From contig NZ_RYFD01000038.1 in the NCBI RefSeq assembly GCF_004138135.1, forward strand, positions 1 through 44,080: a stretch of DNA of 44,080 bases, written 5' to 3'. The translations under genes and the position numbers were made by a program. Below, piece by piece: positions 1-7,602 of the stretch (its first letter is position 1; the number at the start of each line of letters is the position of its first letter). The notes under the pieces were generated by a model. It was given only the letters and a program-made list of their open reading frames with translations. It had not been told where the DNA came from and did no database searches. The DNA is from Candidatus Oscillochloris fontis (lineage in GTDB: Bacteria > Chloroflexota > Chloroflexia > Chloroflexales > Chloroflexaceae).

Positions 1-74
1 TCTTGGTTTTTGTTCCTACTTCCATGATGACACAAAAGAGCTTCCTTGGCTGTTTTCTTAGCTTGAGGGGTATA

Positions 75-94
75 GGGCGCATCGCGATGCGCCC
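75..94. repeat. 20-bp perfect palindrome, GCATCGCGATGC core
   Basis: A perfect palindrome with core GCATCGCGATGC, followed by CCCCTAC, lies in the 146 bases upstream of the first gene. The same core recurs at about 3417-3433 and 3649-3665. It resembles the CCCCTAC-ended intergenic repeats found elsewhere in the window. Nothing else is recognised in positions 1-146. Confidence 0.6.
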
Positions 95-146
95 CTACGG
101 ATGGGATGCCGGGCATTCAATGGGGTTCACACAAAGGCGAGGAACC

Positions 147-3053
147 ATGACCGACAATAACGACGAACTCCAGCGCCTGTTGCCGACGCTGCCACCAGAG
201 GAGTTGGCGCGCCTGCTGGCAACCTACGGTGCGCCACCGCCGCCCGCCATCGAGGTTGACCAATCTGGTCACTCCGGGGGCAACAGCGGCGGTGCAGCGA
301 ATACCTATGGCGACCAGACCCAGATTGGCGATACGGTTCACGGCCCGAAGATCGAGGGTGGGGTGGAGAGTGAGCGCGATACCAATCTCGCGGGGCGCGA
401 TCAGATCATCAACAACTTTTATGGTGCCGATGCGGCTGATGTAGCCCCCCTGCTGCGCAGTTACCTCGCCGAGCTTGCCGGTACCTGTGATCGCCTCGCG
501 CTCGCCGATACGGATAGCGATGACCCCCACAAGGCCGCGCTCAAACTGCAAGCGGTCTATGTTGGCCTGGAGGTGCGGCGTGAGGTGGCGTTGCCGCCCG
601 AAGATCCGCAGCAGGTGCGCGAACGGGCGATCAAAGTGATTAAGGATTGGGGATATGCCAGCCCTGAGGCGTATGCGGCGGCCTATGATGTGTCACTTGA
701 AACGGCAATCAATCATGTCATCAAGCAACTCAACCCCCGCGAGCAACAGCGCCGATTGCGGGCGGTCGAGGTGTTGGCCGCCCATCCGCGCTTGGTGATC
801 ACGGGTGCTCCCGGCAGCGGCAAGAGTAGCTTCGTCAACTTTGTGAGCATCTGCCTTGCCCAAGCCTGGATTGGCGGCGCAGATTGGCTCGATCACCTGG
901 GGGCAGATTGGCCCCACGGTCGCTTGATCCCGATTCGGGTGGTGCTGCGCGAGTTTGCGCATTGGCTCGCGGGGCGTGCGCATCCTGCGAGCGTCGATCC
1001 GGCTCTCTTCTGGCAGTGGCTCGAACACGGGGCGGGGCATCCACGCCTGCTGGTGCAGCACCTGCGCGCCGCCTTCGCCGATGGTCAGGCCATCCTGATG
1101 CTCGATGGCTTGGACGAGGTATCGTCGGATGCGACTGGCCAGCCGTTGCGCCATCTGCTTGCGATCATCACGACGCTCGCCAACGGGCAGGGGCGCTGTG
1201 TGCTGACCTGCCGGGTGCTCGATTACCAGCGCCCGGAGCGCCAATTGGCCGACTGGCCGGTCGAAGAGATTGCGCCGCTGGCGCTCAGCCTGCGCGACCA
1301 ACTGATTGCCCAGTGGTTCGCCGCACTCGATGTGCTGAAGCGCCCCATGCGTGGCAATGCGGACACGCTGCGCGATGGTCTGCAACGGGCGATCCGGGTA
1401 CGCCCGGAGTTGCAACGGCTGGCTGGGAATCCGCTGCTGCTCACCATGATGGCGCGCCTCCAAGCCCACGATGGCGATTTACCCGGTGAGCAGGTCAAGC
1501 TCTACGAGCGCAGCCTGACCCTGCTGCTGCTCCAATGGCGGCGCGATGCGCTGGGGCGAACCGCGCTCGGTGAACAGTTGGGGCTGCCGCAGTGGAGCGA
1601 TTCGCACATGGATCGCCTGCTCGACCGACTCGGCTATGTGGCGCATACCCGTGGGGTGAGCGGTGATGCCGAACAGGGTGCGGATCTCCCGCGTTCCGTG
1701 CTCCGCGATGCCGCCGAAGCCTTCTTTGATGCCTATGGGTCGGATCAGAGTGTCATCCGCGCCCAAACCTTCTTGAACTATATCAGTGCCCATGGCAACG
1801 GCGTGCTTCAGCAGCACGACCAGAAGATCTACCGCTTTCCGCACCGCACCTTCCAGGAGTACCTAGCCGGACGGCGCTTAATGAGCGATGAGGGCTGGGA
1901 GCACGCGGACGAACAGGAATTTGTTGATCGGGTGCTGAAGGTCAGTGCCGAGGGGCCACAGTGGCGCGAGGCGGTGCTGCTGGCGATCAGCGACTATGCG
2001 ATCCGGGGGCAGACGCGCCCCGCCCTGAACGTGAGTGAGGAGTTGTTGCGGCGTGCCGAGCGCGAGGGGCATGGCCGCGACACCATCCTCGCCGCCGAGG
2101 TGCTGTTAGAAGTCGGGCGCGAACGGGTCATGGCGCGTTCTCCGGAACTCTGGCAACGCCTGCGCCGTGCCATCACCGCGCTGCTTCAGCGCCGCACCCC
2201 TGATGGCAGCGCCACCCACCCGGTGGCCGAACGGGTACGGGCGGGCTTCCTCTTGGGGCAACTGGGTGATGAGCGCATGCCGGTGCGCAGCGCCGAGTGG
2301 CAGGCACACTGCACCCAGCGCAGCGGCGATGGCTACTTCTGCCCCATCCCCGCCGGGAACTACCAGATAGGCAGCAGCGATGATGATCCTGATGCTGATG
2401 ACGATGAACAACCGCAGCACACGGTCAAACTCGAAGCCTATTGGATCGCCCGCTTCCCCATCACCAACGCGCAGTGGCAGGAGTGGGTTGCAGCCGGTGG
2501 CTCACCCGCTCGCTACGCCGATGATGATGACGTGAACCAGCCCAACCAGCCGGTGGTGGGCATCACCTGGCACGAAGCGAACGCCTTCTGTGACTGGCTC
2601 ACAACACAGGTGGCTGCGGTGTTACCAGCGGGCTATGTCGTGCGCCTACCCCGCGAGGCGGAATGGGAAACAGCGGCGCGCGGACCAACGGGGTGGCGCT
2701 ACCCCTGGGGCGCGACGTGGCAGCCTGACTGCGCGGCGATGGGAGATGATCAGGATGCCCGTGGCGCGTACTGGACGGTGCCGGTGGGCTGCTACCCATC
2801 CGGCGCAGCAGCCTGCGGGGCGCTGGATCTGGCCGGGAATGTTTGGGAATGGACATGTGACCGCTGGCAGTCGTACCCCAACGCGAAGAAACCTTTTACA
2901 CAGGAGAAGTTCGTGGTGGTGCGGGGAGGGGCATACTACAGTAATAGAACATATGTTCGCTGCGGGGCGCACGGCAGGCTTCTTCCCGACGCCTGGGACG
3001 ACAACGACGGTTTTCGGGTGGTGGTGGCCCCTCCGCTCGCACAAACGTCCTGA
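147..3053 (+). CDS. NACHT NTPase with C-terminal FGE-sulfatase (C-type-lectin fold) domain
   Basis: 968 residues. I chose ATG 147 because AGGCGAGGA precedes it and the upstream in-frame stretch is repeat DNA. Order of parts: a short helical N-terminus (1-30); a Gly/Asp/His-rich motif (about 37-95) containing QIGDTVHGPKIEGGV; a helical linker; a NACHT domain with Walker A GAPGSGKSS (K226) and Walker B LDGLDE (319-324); a helical region; and an FGE-sulfatase domain (about 725-965) with motifs LPREAEWE, GNVWEW and GFRV. True formylglycine-generating enzymes carry two cysteines just after the GGS motif. Here that stretch reads GGAYYSNRTYVRC, so FGly catalysis is unlikely and a ligand-binding role is more plausible. 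Known family logic: STAND/NACHT proteins are signalling switches in conflict and cell-death systems of multicellular bacteria. The N-terminal motif is shared with the CHAT protease at 3846, which suggests an effector partner (inference). Confidence 0.88.
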   Translation: MTDNNDELQRLLPTLPPEELARLLATYGAPPPPAIEVDQSGHSGGNSGGAANTYGDQTQIGDTVHGPKIEGGVESERDTNLAGRDQIINNFYGADAADVAPLLRSYLAELAGTCDRLALADTDSDDPHKAALKLQAVYVGLEVRREVALPPEDPQQVRERAIKVIKDWGYASPEAYAAAYDVSLETAINHVIKQLNPREQQRRLRAVEVLAAHPRLVITGAPGSGKSSFVNFVSICLAQAWIGGADWLDHLGADWPHGRLIPIRVVLREFAHWLAGRAHPASVDPALFWQWLEHGAGHPRLLVQHLRAAFADGQAILMLDGLDEVSSDATGQPLRHLLAIITTLANGQGRCVLTCRVLDYQRPERQLADWPVEEIAPLALSLRDQLIAQWFAALDVLKRPMRGNADTLRDGLQRAIRVRPELQRLAGNPLLLTMMARLQAHDGDLPGEQVKLYERSLTLLLLQWRRDALGRTALGEQLGLPQWSDSHMDRLLDRLGYVAHTRGVSGDAEQGADLPRSVLRDAAEAFFDAYGSDQSVIRAQTFLNYISAHGNGVLQQHDQKIYRFPHRTFQEYLAGRRLMSDEGWEHADEQEFVDRVLKVSAEGPQWREAVLLAISDYAIRGQTRPALNVSEELLRRAEREGHGRDTILAAEVLLEVGRERVMARSPELWQRLRRAITALLQRRTPDGSATHPVAERVRAGFLLGQLGDERMPVRSAEWQAHCTQRSGDGYFCPIPAGNYQIGSSDDDPDADDDEQPQHTVKLEAYWIARFPITNAQWQEWVAAGGSPARYADDDDVNQPNQPVVGITWHEANAFCDWLTTQVAAVLPAGYVVRLPREAEWETAARGPTGWRYPWGATWQPDCAAMGDDQDARGAYWTVPVGCYPSGAAACGALDLAGNVWEWTCDRWQSYPNAKKPFTQEKFVVVRGGAYYSNRTYVRCGAHGRLLPDAWDDNDGFRVVVAPPLAQTS

Positions 3054-3137
3054 TTTCTTGCTTCTGAATCCTGATTTCTGCATTGCTGAATCCTTACGGG
3101 TGTCAAGGGTTTCTGGTGGTTGATCGCCAAGAGTATC

Positions 3138-3164
3138 CGCAGATTACGCAGATTACGCAGATTA
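3138..3164. repeat. three tandem CGCAGATTA units
   Basis: Three perfect head-to-tail copies of the 9-mer CGCAGATTA lie 85 bases after the NACHT stop codon. Confidence 0.85.
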
Positions 3165-3216
3165 TTGGGTAAGCTATGGTTCAGAAGGGGCACACCTGCT
3201 TGATACATGCGGTGTG

Positions 3217-3269
3217 GCCCTCGCCCCCCTCTCCTGTGGGCGAAGCCCACGGGAGAGGGGGGCGAGGGC
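3217..3269. repeat. long hairpin of the CCCCTCTCC / GGGCGAAGCCC family
   Basis: Two 25-bp arms with one mismatch flank a GAA loop; the core is TGTGGGCGAAGCCCA. The preceding GGTTCAGAAGGGGCACA and the GC-rich arms recur at 19677-19850, and a diverged relative is at 5377-5446. This is an interspersed palindromic repeat family, and the strong stem could also stop transcription. Confidence 0.75.
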
Positions 3270-3344
3270 TGTTCGGCAGCGCCGTAGGCGCGAATCGGGG
3301 TATTTTTTTGCCCCATCCTCTGCGCACCTCGGCGTCCTCTGTGG

Positions 3345-3808
3345 TTTCGATTCGTCTACCGCAGAGGACACAGAGGGACGCAGAGGATGGGGGCGGATTG
3401 GCAGATATGCTGGCTGGGCGCATCGCGATGCGTTTCTCCATCCCATCCTCTGCGCCCCTCGGCGTCCTCTGCGGTGGATCACATCTCCCATTCTTCAACC
3501 GCAGAGGAGACAGAGGGACGCAGAGGGGGCGTTGTTGCGATGGTTTTTCCTCTGCGTCCCTCTGTGTCCTCTGCGGTTTCGATTCGTCTACCGCAGAGGA
3601 CACAGAGGGACGCAGAGGATGGGGGCGGATTGGCAGATATGCTGGCTGGGCGCATCGCGATGCGTTTCTCCATCCCATCCTCTGCGCCCCTCGGCGTCCT
3701 CTGCGGTAGATCACATCTCCCATTCTTCAACCGCAGAGGAGACAGAGGGACGAAGAGGGGGCGTTGTTGCGATGGTTTTTCCTCTGCGCACCTCGGCGTC
3801 CTCTGTGG
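3345..3808. repeat. 232-bp tandem duplication of CCGCAGAGG-type repeats
   Basis: Two nearly identical 232-bp units (3345-3576 and 3577-3808) differ at a few bases. Each unit contains inverted pairs of CCGCAGAGGACACAGAGGG-like sequence around the spacer GCATCGCGATGCG. The block is bounded by CCTCTGCGCACCTCGGCG on the left (about 3315) and again inside the right end (about 3780), which suggests duplication by slippage or unequal exchange. Confidence 0.85.
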
Positions 3809-3845
3809 TAGAACAAAGGAACACATCCCCAAATAGCGAGGCTCC

Positions 3846-5306
3846 ATGAACGACAAGAAGATTGACCAATCCCACCACTCCGGGAGCAACAGCGCCGGGG
3901 CGGGCAACCACTTCGCTGGCCCGGTGCAGATTGGCAATACCGTGCATGGCCCGGTCATCCACGGCGGGGTTCAGAGCGGGGGCGATACGTATATCGCCGG
4001 GGGTGACCAGACCATCCACCATGCGGATCGGGATGCGCCGGAGGTTGCAGCGCCCCCACCCACCCCGCCGTCGCTGCGGCTCAGCGCCTCGCAGGAGGGC
4101 GACGGTGACCACCTGGAGGTTGGTGCGGAGGCGCTGGTGCATCTTGAACTCACTGCCCCCACCCATGCCGACGCGATCACCCTCTTCTTTGCCCGTGGTG
4201 GTGAGACGGTGCGCCTCGTGTTGCTCGAACGTGGCCAGAGTTGGGATGTTCCCCTGCCCCTCACCGACCATGACCTAGCCAGCCTCACCCAGCGCGCCCA
4301 TACGACGTTGCGCGACCTCATTCTGCACCAACCTGGCCGCGCCCTGAGCGGGACGCTACGGATTGCGCCTGTGGTGCGGGATGCGACGTTGCGCCGCTTG
4401 GCCGATGTGGGGGCTGGGCTGTGGACGGGGTTGTTCCATCCGCATGGCGCGTCGAGCGACCTGCATGACCTGCGGGCGCACCTTGCGGCGCGCAGCCAGC
4501 GCGGCCCGCTCCAGATCACCATCGTCGGCCACCGCGTGGCCTTGCCCTGGCAGTTACTCTTTGTGGGTCAGCCCGATCCGGCGATTCGTGCCGACTCGTT
4601 CTGGGGCTTGCGCCACGAACTGGCCGTGCAGCCGCTCCAGGGGCGACGGCGGGCGAGTACGCTCACCCCCGCAGCGTCCGCGCCGCGCACTGCGCTGCTC
4701 GCTTTCAACCTTGGCATTGACGATCAGGTGAAGCTGCCGGTGATCGCCCCGCAGCGTGCGGCGCTGGCTGTACTGGGCCTCCGCATCCACGAAGTGACGA
4801 CCGAGGCTGGTCTGCGGGACGCGCTCAGCAGTGGCAGTGATGCGGCGCTGGTCTACCTCTACGGCCACATGCGCAGCCCGCTGCGGCGACCGAGTGGGCC
4901 AACGGTGGATATAGATCAGATGGAGATCGAGTTGACCAGCCCCGCGCAGGCGATCAGCCTGGAGGAACTGCGGCGCGTGGCGGCGGTGGAGCATGAAGCC
5001 CGGTTGCGGGCTGGCCCCTTGGTGCTGATCAACGCCTGTAGCAGTGGCGAACAGACCCCGCTGAGCTTCGGGGGCCTCGTGCCCTACCTGCTGGATCTGG
5101 GGGCGCAGGCGGTCATCGGTACCGCCGTGGAGACCCCCATTCACTTCGCGGCGGCCTTTGGCCCGGATGTGATCGGGCGGGTCTTTGGCGCGGGCCAACC
5201 CGTGGGCGCGGCGCTGTTGGCGGCGCGTAGCAGCGCCCTAGAGCAGCACGACAACCCGTTGGGGTTGCTCTACGAACTCTTCGGGAATGCGACGGTGCGG
5301 GGGTAG
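3846..5306 (+). CDS. CHAT-domain caspase-like protease with NACHT-shared N-terminal motif
   Basis: 486 residues; ATG 3846 follows GCGAGG. Residues 6-57 carry a Gly/His/Asp-rich motif including QIGNTVHGP, GGV and DTYIAG. It aligns closely in protein and DNA with residues 37-95 of the NACHT protein at 147. A Pro-rich linker and a probable beta-sandwich (about 75-180) follow. The CHAT peptidase occupies about 190-486, with the expected His in LYGHM (H341) and Cys in LINACSSG (C398), so the dyad is intact. CHAT proteins are caspase-fold cysteine peptidases used as effectors in bacterial immune and cell-death systems. No TPRs are present, unlike many CHAT proteins. Inference: this is the effector of the NACHT receptor upstream, recruited or co-assembled through the shared motif. 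The substrate is unknown. Confidence 0.88.
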   Translation: MNDKKIDQSHHSGSNSAGAGNHFAGPVQIGNTVHGPVIHGGVQSGGDTYIAGGDQTIHHADRDAPEVAAPPPTPPSLRLSASQEGDGDHLEVGAEALVHLELTAPTHADAITLFFARGGETVRLVLLERGQSWDVPLPLTDHDLASLTQRAHTTLRDLILHQPGRALSGTLRIAPVVRDATLRRLADVGAGLWTGLFHPHGASSDLHDLRAHLAARSQRGPLQITIVGHRVALPWQLLFVGQPDPAIRADSFWGLRHELAVQPLQGRRRASTLTPAASAPRTALLAFNLGIDDQVKLPVIAPQRAALAVLGLRIHEVTTEAGLRDALSSGSDAALVYLYGHMRSPLRRPSGPTVDIDQMEIELTSPAQAISLEELRRVAAVEHEARLRAGPLVLINACSSGEQTPLSFGGLVPYLLDLGAQAVIGTAVETPIHFAAAFGPDVIGRVFGAGQPVGAALLAARSSALEQHDNPLGLLYELFGNATVRG

Positions 5307-5376
5307 AATGTAAGGGCGCATCATACGCATCAATCGAAGACAAGGTTCGTAGCAATGCGATCAATTGCCGCCGAAT

Positions 5377-5446
5377 GGCGCTCACCCCCAGCCCCTCTCC
5401 CATGGGCTTCGCCCACAGGCAAGGGAGGCTAGGGGGGGGGAGCGCC
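5377..5446. repeat. palindromic repeat between CHAT and prpE genes
   Basis: An imperfect inverted repeat begins GGCGCT and ends AGCGCC, with core CATGGGCTTCGCCCACA and G-rich/C-rich arms. It belongs to the same family as 3217-3269. It could act as a terminator for the CHAT gene, although no T-run follows. Confidence 0.6.
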
Positions 5447-5472
5447 AATGACGTTAACCTGCTCTTTTGCCC

Positions 5473-5503
5473 TTGCACAAGCACGGGGTAAATCGTGTAC
5501 AAT
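5473..5503 (+). promoter_or_regulatory. candidate sigma70-type promoter for prpE
   Basis: TTGCAC (5473-5478) and TACAAT (5498-5503) are separated by 19 bases, somewhat long. The site is 51 bases upstream of the prpE start. It was judged by consensus likeness only. Confidence 0.4.
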
Positions 5504-5554
5504 GTACTCCCGTACCCTGTTCTGACAAACACCCCTCAGAGAGGAGGCACTCGC

Positions 5555-7453
5555 ATGGGATATGATGATACCCATCGCCGGTCAATCGAAGATCCAGCCG
5601 GCTATTGGGGCGAGTTGGCCGAAGAGCTGCACTGGTATAAGCGTTGGGATAAGGTTCTCGACGACTCGCAGGCACCCTTCTATCGTTGGTTTGTTGGTGC
5701 TGAAACAAACCTTTGCTATAACGCTGTAGATCGTCACGCACTCGGTACGCGCCGAGGTCAGGCGGCATTGATTTGGGAGAGTGCGGAGACGGGGCAGTCC
5801 CGCACGCTGACCTATTTTGAACTCTACCGTGAGGTAAACCGCCTTGCAGGGGTGCTGAAGAATCTGGGCGTACAGAAGGGCGACCGGATTATCATCTATA
5901 TGCCCATGGTGCCTGAGGCGATCATCGGGATGCTCGCCTGTGCCCGTTTGGGCGCGATCCACTCGGTGGTCTTTGGTGGTTTTAGTATTACCTCACTGGC
6001 CTCGCGGATTGATGATGCCGAGCCGGTGTTGATCATGACCGCCGATGCCAGCATCCGTAAGGGTATTCCTGTTCCGCTCAAAGAGATTATTGACCACGCC
6101 CTCGAAGCGGCGGAGGGCGATAGTGTCCGCAGTGTGCTGGTACTCAACCGTGACATGGTCACATGTGAGATGAAAGAGGGCCGGGATCTAGATTGGAAAG
6201 AGCAACTGGAGAAGCGCGGCGAGAAGTATGTCGAGCCAGTGCGCGTTGCGAGTACCGATCCGTCCTACATTCTCTATACCTCTGGCACGACTGGCAAGCC
6301 CAAGGGTGTGGTGCGCGATACCGGCGGGTATATGGTCGCGCTGCACGCCAGCATGAGCCAGATCTACAACTGCGGTGATGGCGATGTCTTCTGGTCTACC
6401 TCGGATATTGGCTGGGTGGTGGGCCATTCCTACATTGTCTATGGGCCGTTGCTCAAGGGTGTGCCGACGGTAGTCTATGAGGGTCGCCCCGATCATCCCG
6501 ATCCGGGGGTCTGGTGGCGGGTGATCGAGAAGTATGGTGTCACCCATGTCTTCACCGCGCCGACGGCACTGCGCGCACTGCGCAAGTTCCCCGACCAGTG
6601 GATGAAGAATAGCGACATTAGCTCGATGCGGATTCTCTATGCCGCTGGTGAGCCACTGGATGCGCCGACCTATGAGTGGGCCAAGGAGACTCTAGGGGTG
6701 CCGGTGATTGATCACTACTGGCAGACCGAGAGCGGTTGGAGTATGCTCACCAACCCGGTGGGGGTGGAGTTGCTGCCGATCAAGGCCGGGTCGCCTACGA
6801 AGGCCGCGTTTGGTCACTTCTTGGAAGTGGTGGATAGTGATGGCAACCCGGTGGCGCGCGGGGAGAAGGGCTTCCTCATTGATAATGGCCCACTACCACC
6901 CGGTATGCTCATGACGCTCTGGAACGATGATGATCGTTATGTCCAGAGTTACTGGAACCACTTCAAAAACAAGCTGATCTACATGACGGGCGATTATGCC
7001 ATTCAGGATGAGGATGGCTATTTCTGGATGCTTGGGCGCGCCGATGAAGTGCTGAATGTGAGTGGCCACCGCCTGGGTACCCGTGAAATTGAAGAAGTGA
7101 TCGCCTCGCATCAGGCCGTGGCCGAGAACTGTGTGATCGGTGTGCGCCACGAACTGAAGGGCGAGGGCGTGTTGGTGGTGGTGGTGCTCAAGCAGCATAT
7201 CGCCCCCGCCGACCAAGATGGAGTGGCACGCGAACTGCGCACGCTGGTGCGCGAGCGGATTGGGCCAATTGCCAGCCCCGATGCGGTTCACTTTGTCAAT
7301 ATGCTCCCCAAGACCCGTTCGGGTAAGATTATGCGCCGCGTGATCCGGGCGGTCTATCAGGGTGATAACATTGGTGACTTGAGCACCATCGAAGATGATG
7401 CGACGGTTGATATGGTTCGTGAGGCGGTGGACGTGCTCAAAGGCGAGCTTTAA
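5555..7453 (+). CDS. prpE: propionyl-CoA synthetase-like AMP-forming acyl-CoA ligase
   Basis: 632 residues. ATG 5555 was chosen for the strong GAGGAGG (5541-5547). It is an ANL-family ligase that activates a short acyl acid to acyl-AMP and then acyl-CoA. Visible motifs are the P-loop-like SGTTGKPKG (243-251), the adenine-site motif YWQTESGW (near 389) and the C-terminal catalytic lysine in TRSGK (K591), the site acetylated in regulated family members. DTGGYMVALH, SDIGWVVGHSYIVYGPLL and YWQTESGW are typical of PrpE, whereas acetyl-CoA synthetases show TWWQTETG, as in the next gene. Likely substrate: propionate (or another short acid). It is followed after 149 bases by acsA in the same direction. 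It is not the trifunctional propionyl-CoA synthase of the 3-hydroxypropionate cycle, which is much longer. Confidence 0.82.
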   Translation: MGYDDTHRRSIEDPAGYWGELAEELHWYKRWDKVLDDSQAPFYRWFVGAETNLCYNAVDRHALGTRRGQAALIWESAETGQSRTLTYFELYREVNRLAGVLKNLGVQKGDRIIIYMPMVPEAIIGMLACARLGAIHSVVFGGFSITSLASRIDDAEPVLIMTADASIRKGIPVPLKEIIDHALEAAEGDSVRSVLVLNRDMVTCEMKEGRDLDWKEQLEKRGEKYVEPVRVASTDPSYILYTSGTTGKPKGVVRDTGGYMVALHASMSQIYNCGDGDVFWSTSDIGWVVGHSYIVYGPLLKGVPTVVYEGRPDHPDPGVWWRVIEKYGVTHVFTAPTALRALRKFPDQWMKNSDISSMRILYAAGEPLDAPTYEWAKETLGVPVIDHYWQTESGWSMLTNPVGVELLPIKAGSPTKAAFGHFLEVVDSDGNPVARGEKGFLIDNGPLPPGMLMTLWNDDDRYVQSYWNHFKNKLIYMTGDYAIQDEDGYFWMLGRADEVLNVSGHRLGTREIEEVIASHQAVAENCVIGVRHELKGEGVLVVVVLKQHIAPADQDGVARELRTLVRERIGPIASPDAVHFVNMLPKTRSGKIMRRVIRAVYQGDNIGDLSTIEDDATVDMVREAVDVLKGEL

Positions 7454-7458
7454 TCGGA

Positions 7459-7552
7459 GCAAAGTCCTTGGGGCTACGCCCCAAGCCCTAAATCGTCGGG
7501 GCGGCTGCGCCGCCCCCAAACCCCACCAGGGGTGGACTTTGCACATACTCTG
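7459..7552 (-). mobile_element. degenerate copy of the CAGGGCATRTGCAAARTC mini-element
   Basis: In reverse orientation this matches the elements at 25702 and 32365: GCAAAGTCCTTGGGGC at the left, a GGGGCGGCTGCGCCGCCCCC hairpin in the middle, and GGACTTTGCACAT at the right. The left terminus is decayed and no target duplication is visible. It sits between prpE and acsA. Confidence 0.6.
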
Positions 7553-7602
7553 TGACGTGTCCTTTATTCTGTGAACTGTGCAGCGTAACAAGGAGGTTCC
7601 CT

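Larger units (their letters stand above)
3054..3845. other. gene-free repeat block between NACHT and CHAT genes
   Basis: About 790 bases without a credible gene. It contains three tandem 9-bp CGCAGATTA units (3138-3164), a 25-bp-arm hairpin (3217-3269) and a 232-bp tandem duplication (3345-3808). Open frames here run through repeats in several phases and are not coding. No promoter could be picked out for the downstream CHAT gene. Confidence 0.8.

Noticed and set aside
2340-3053. True formylglycine-generating enzyme or sulfatase activator
   Set aside because: The two catalytic cysteines are missing and the domain is fused to NACHT; no sulfatase gene in the window.
3174-3958. Several overlapping open frames on both strands in the repeat block
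   Set aside because: They translate the 232-bp tandem repeats in multiple phases, with Arg/Ser/Pro-rich low-complexity products and no ribosome sites.
5555-7453. Propionyl-CoA synthase of the 3-hydroxypropionate cycle
   Set aside because: That enzyme is a much longer trifunctional fusion; this is a 632-residue simple AMP-forming ligase.
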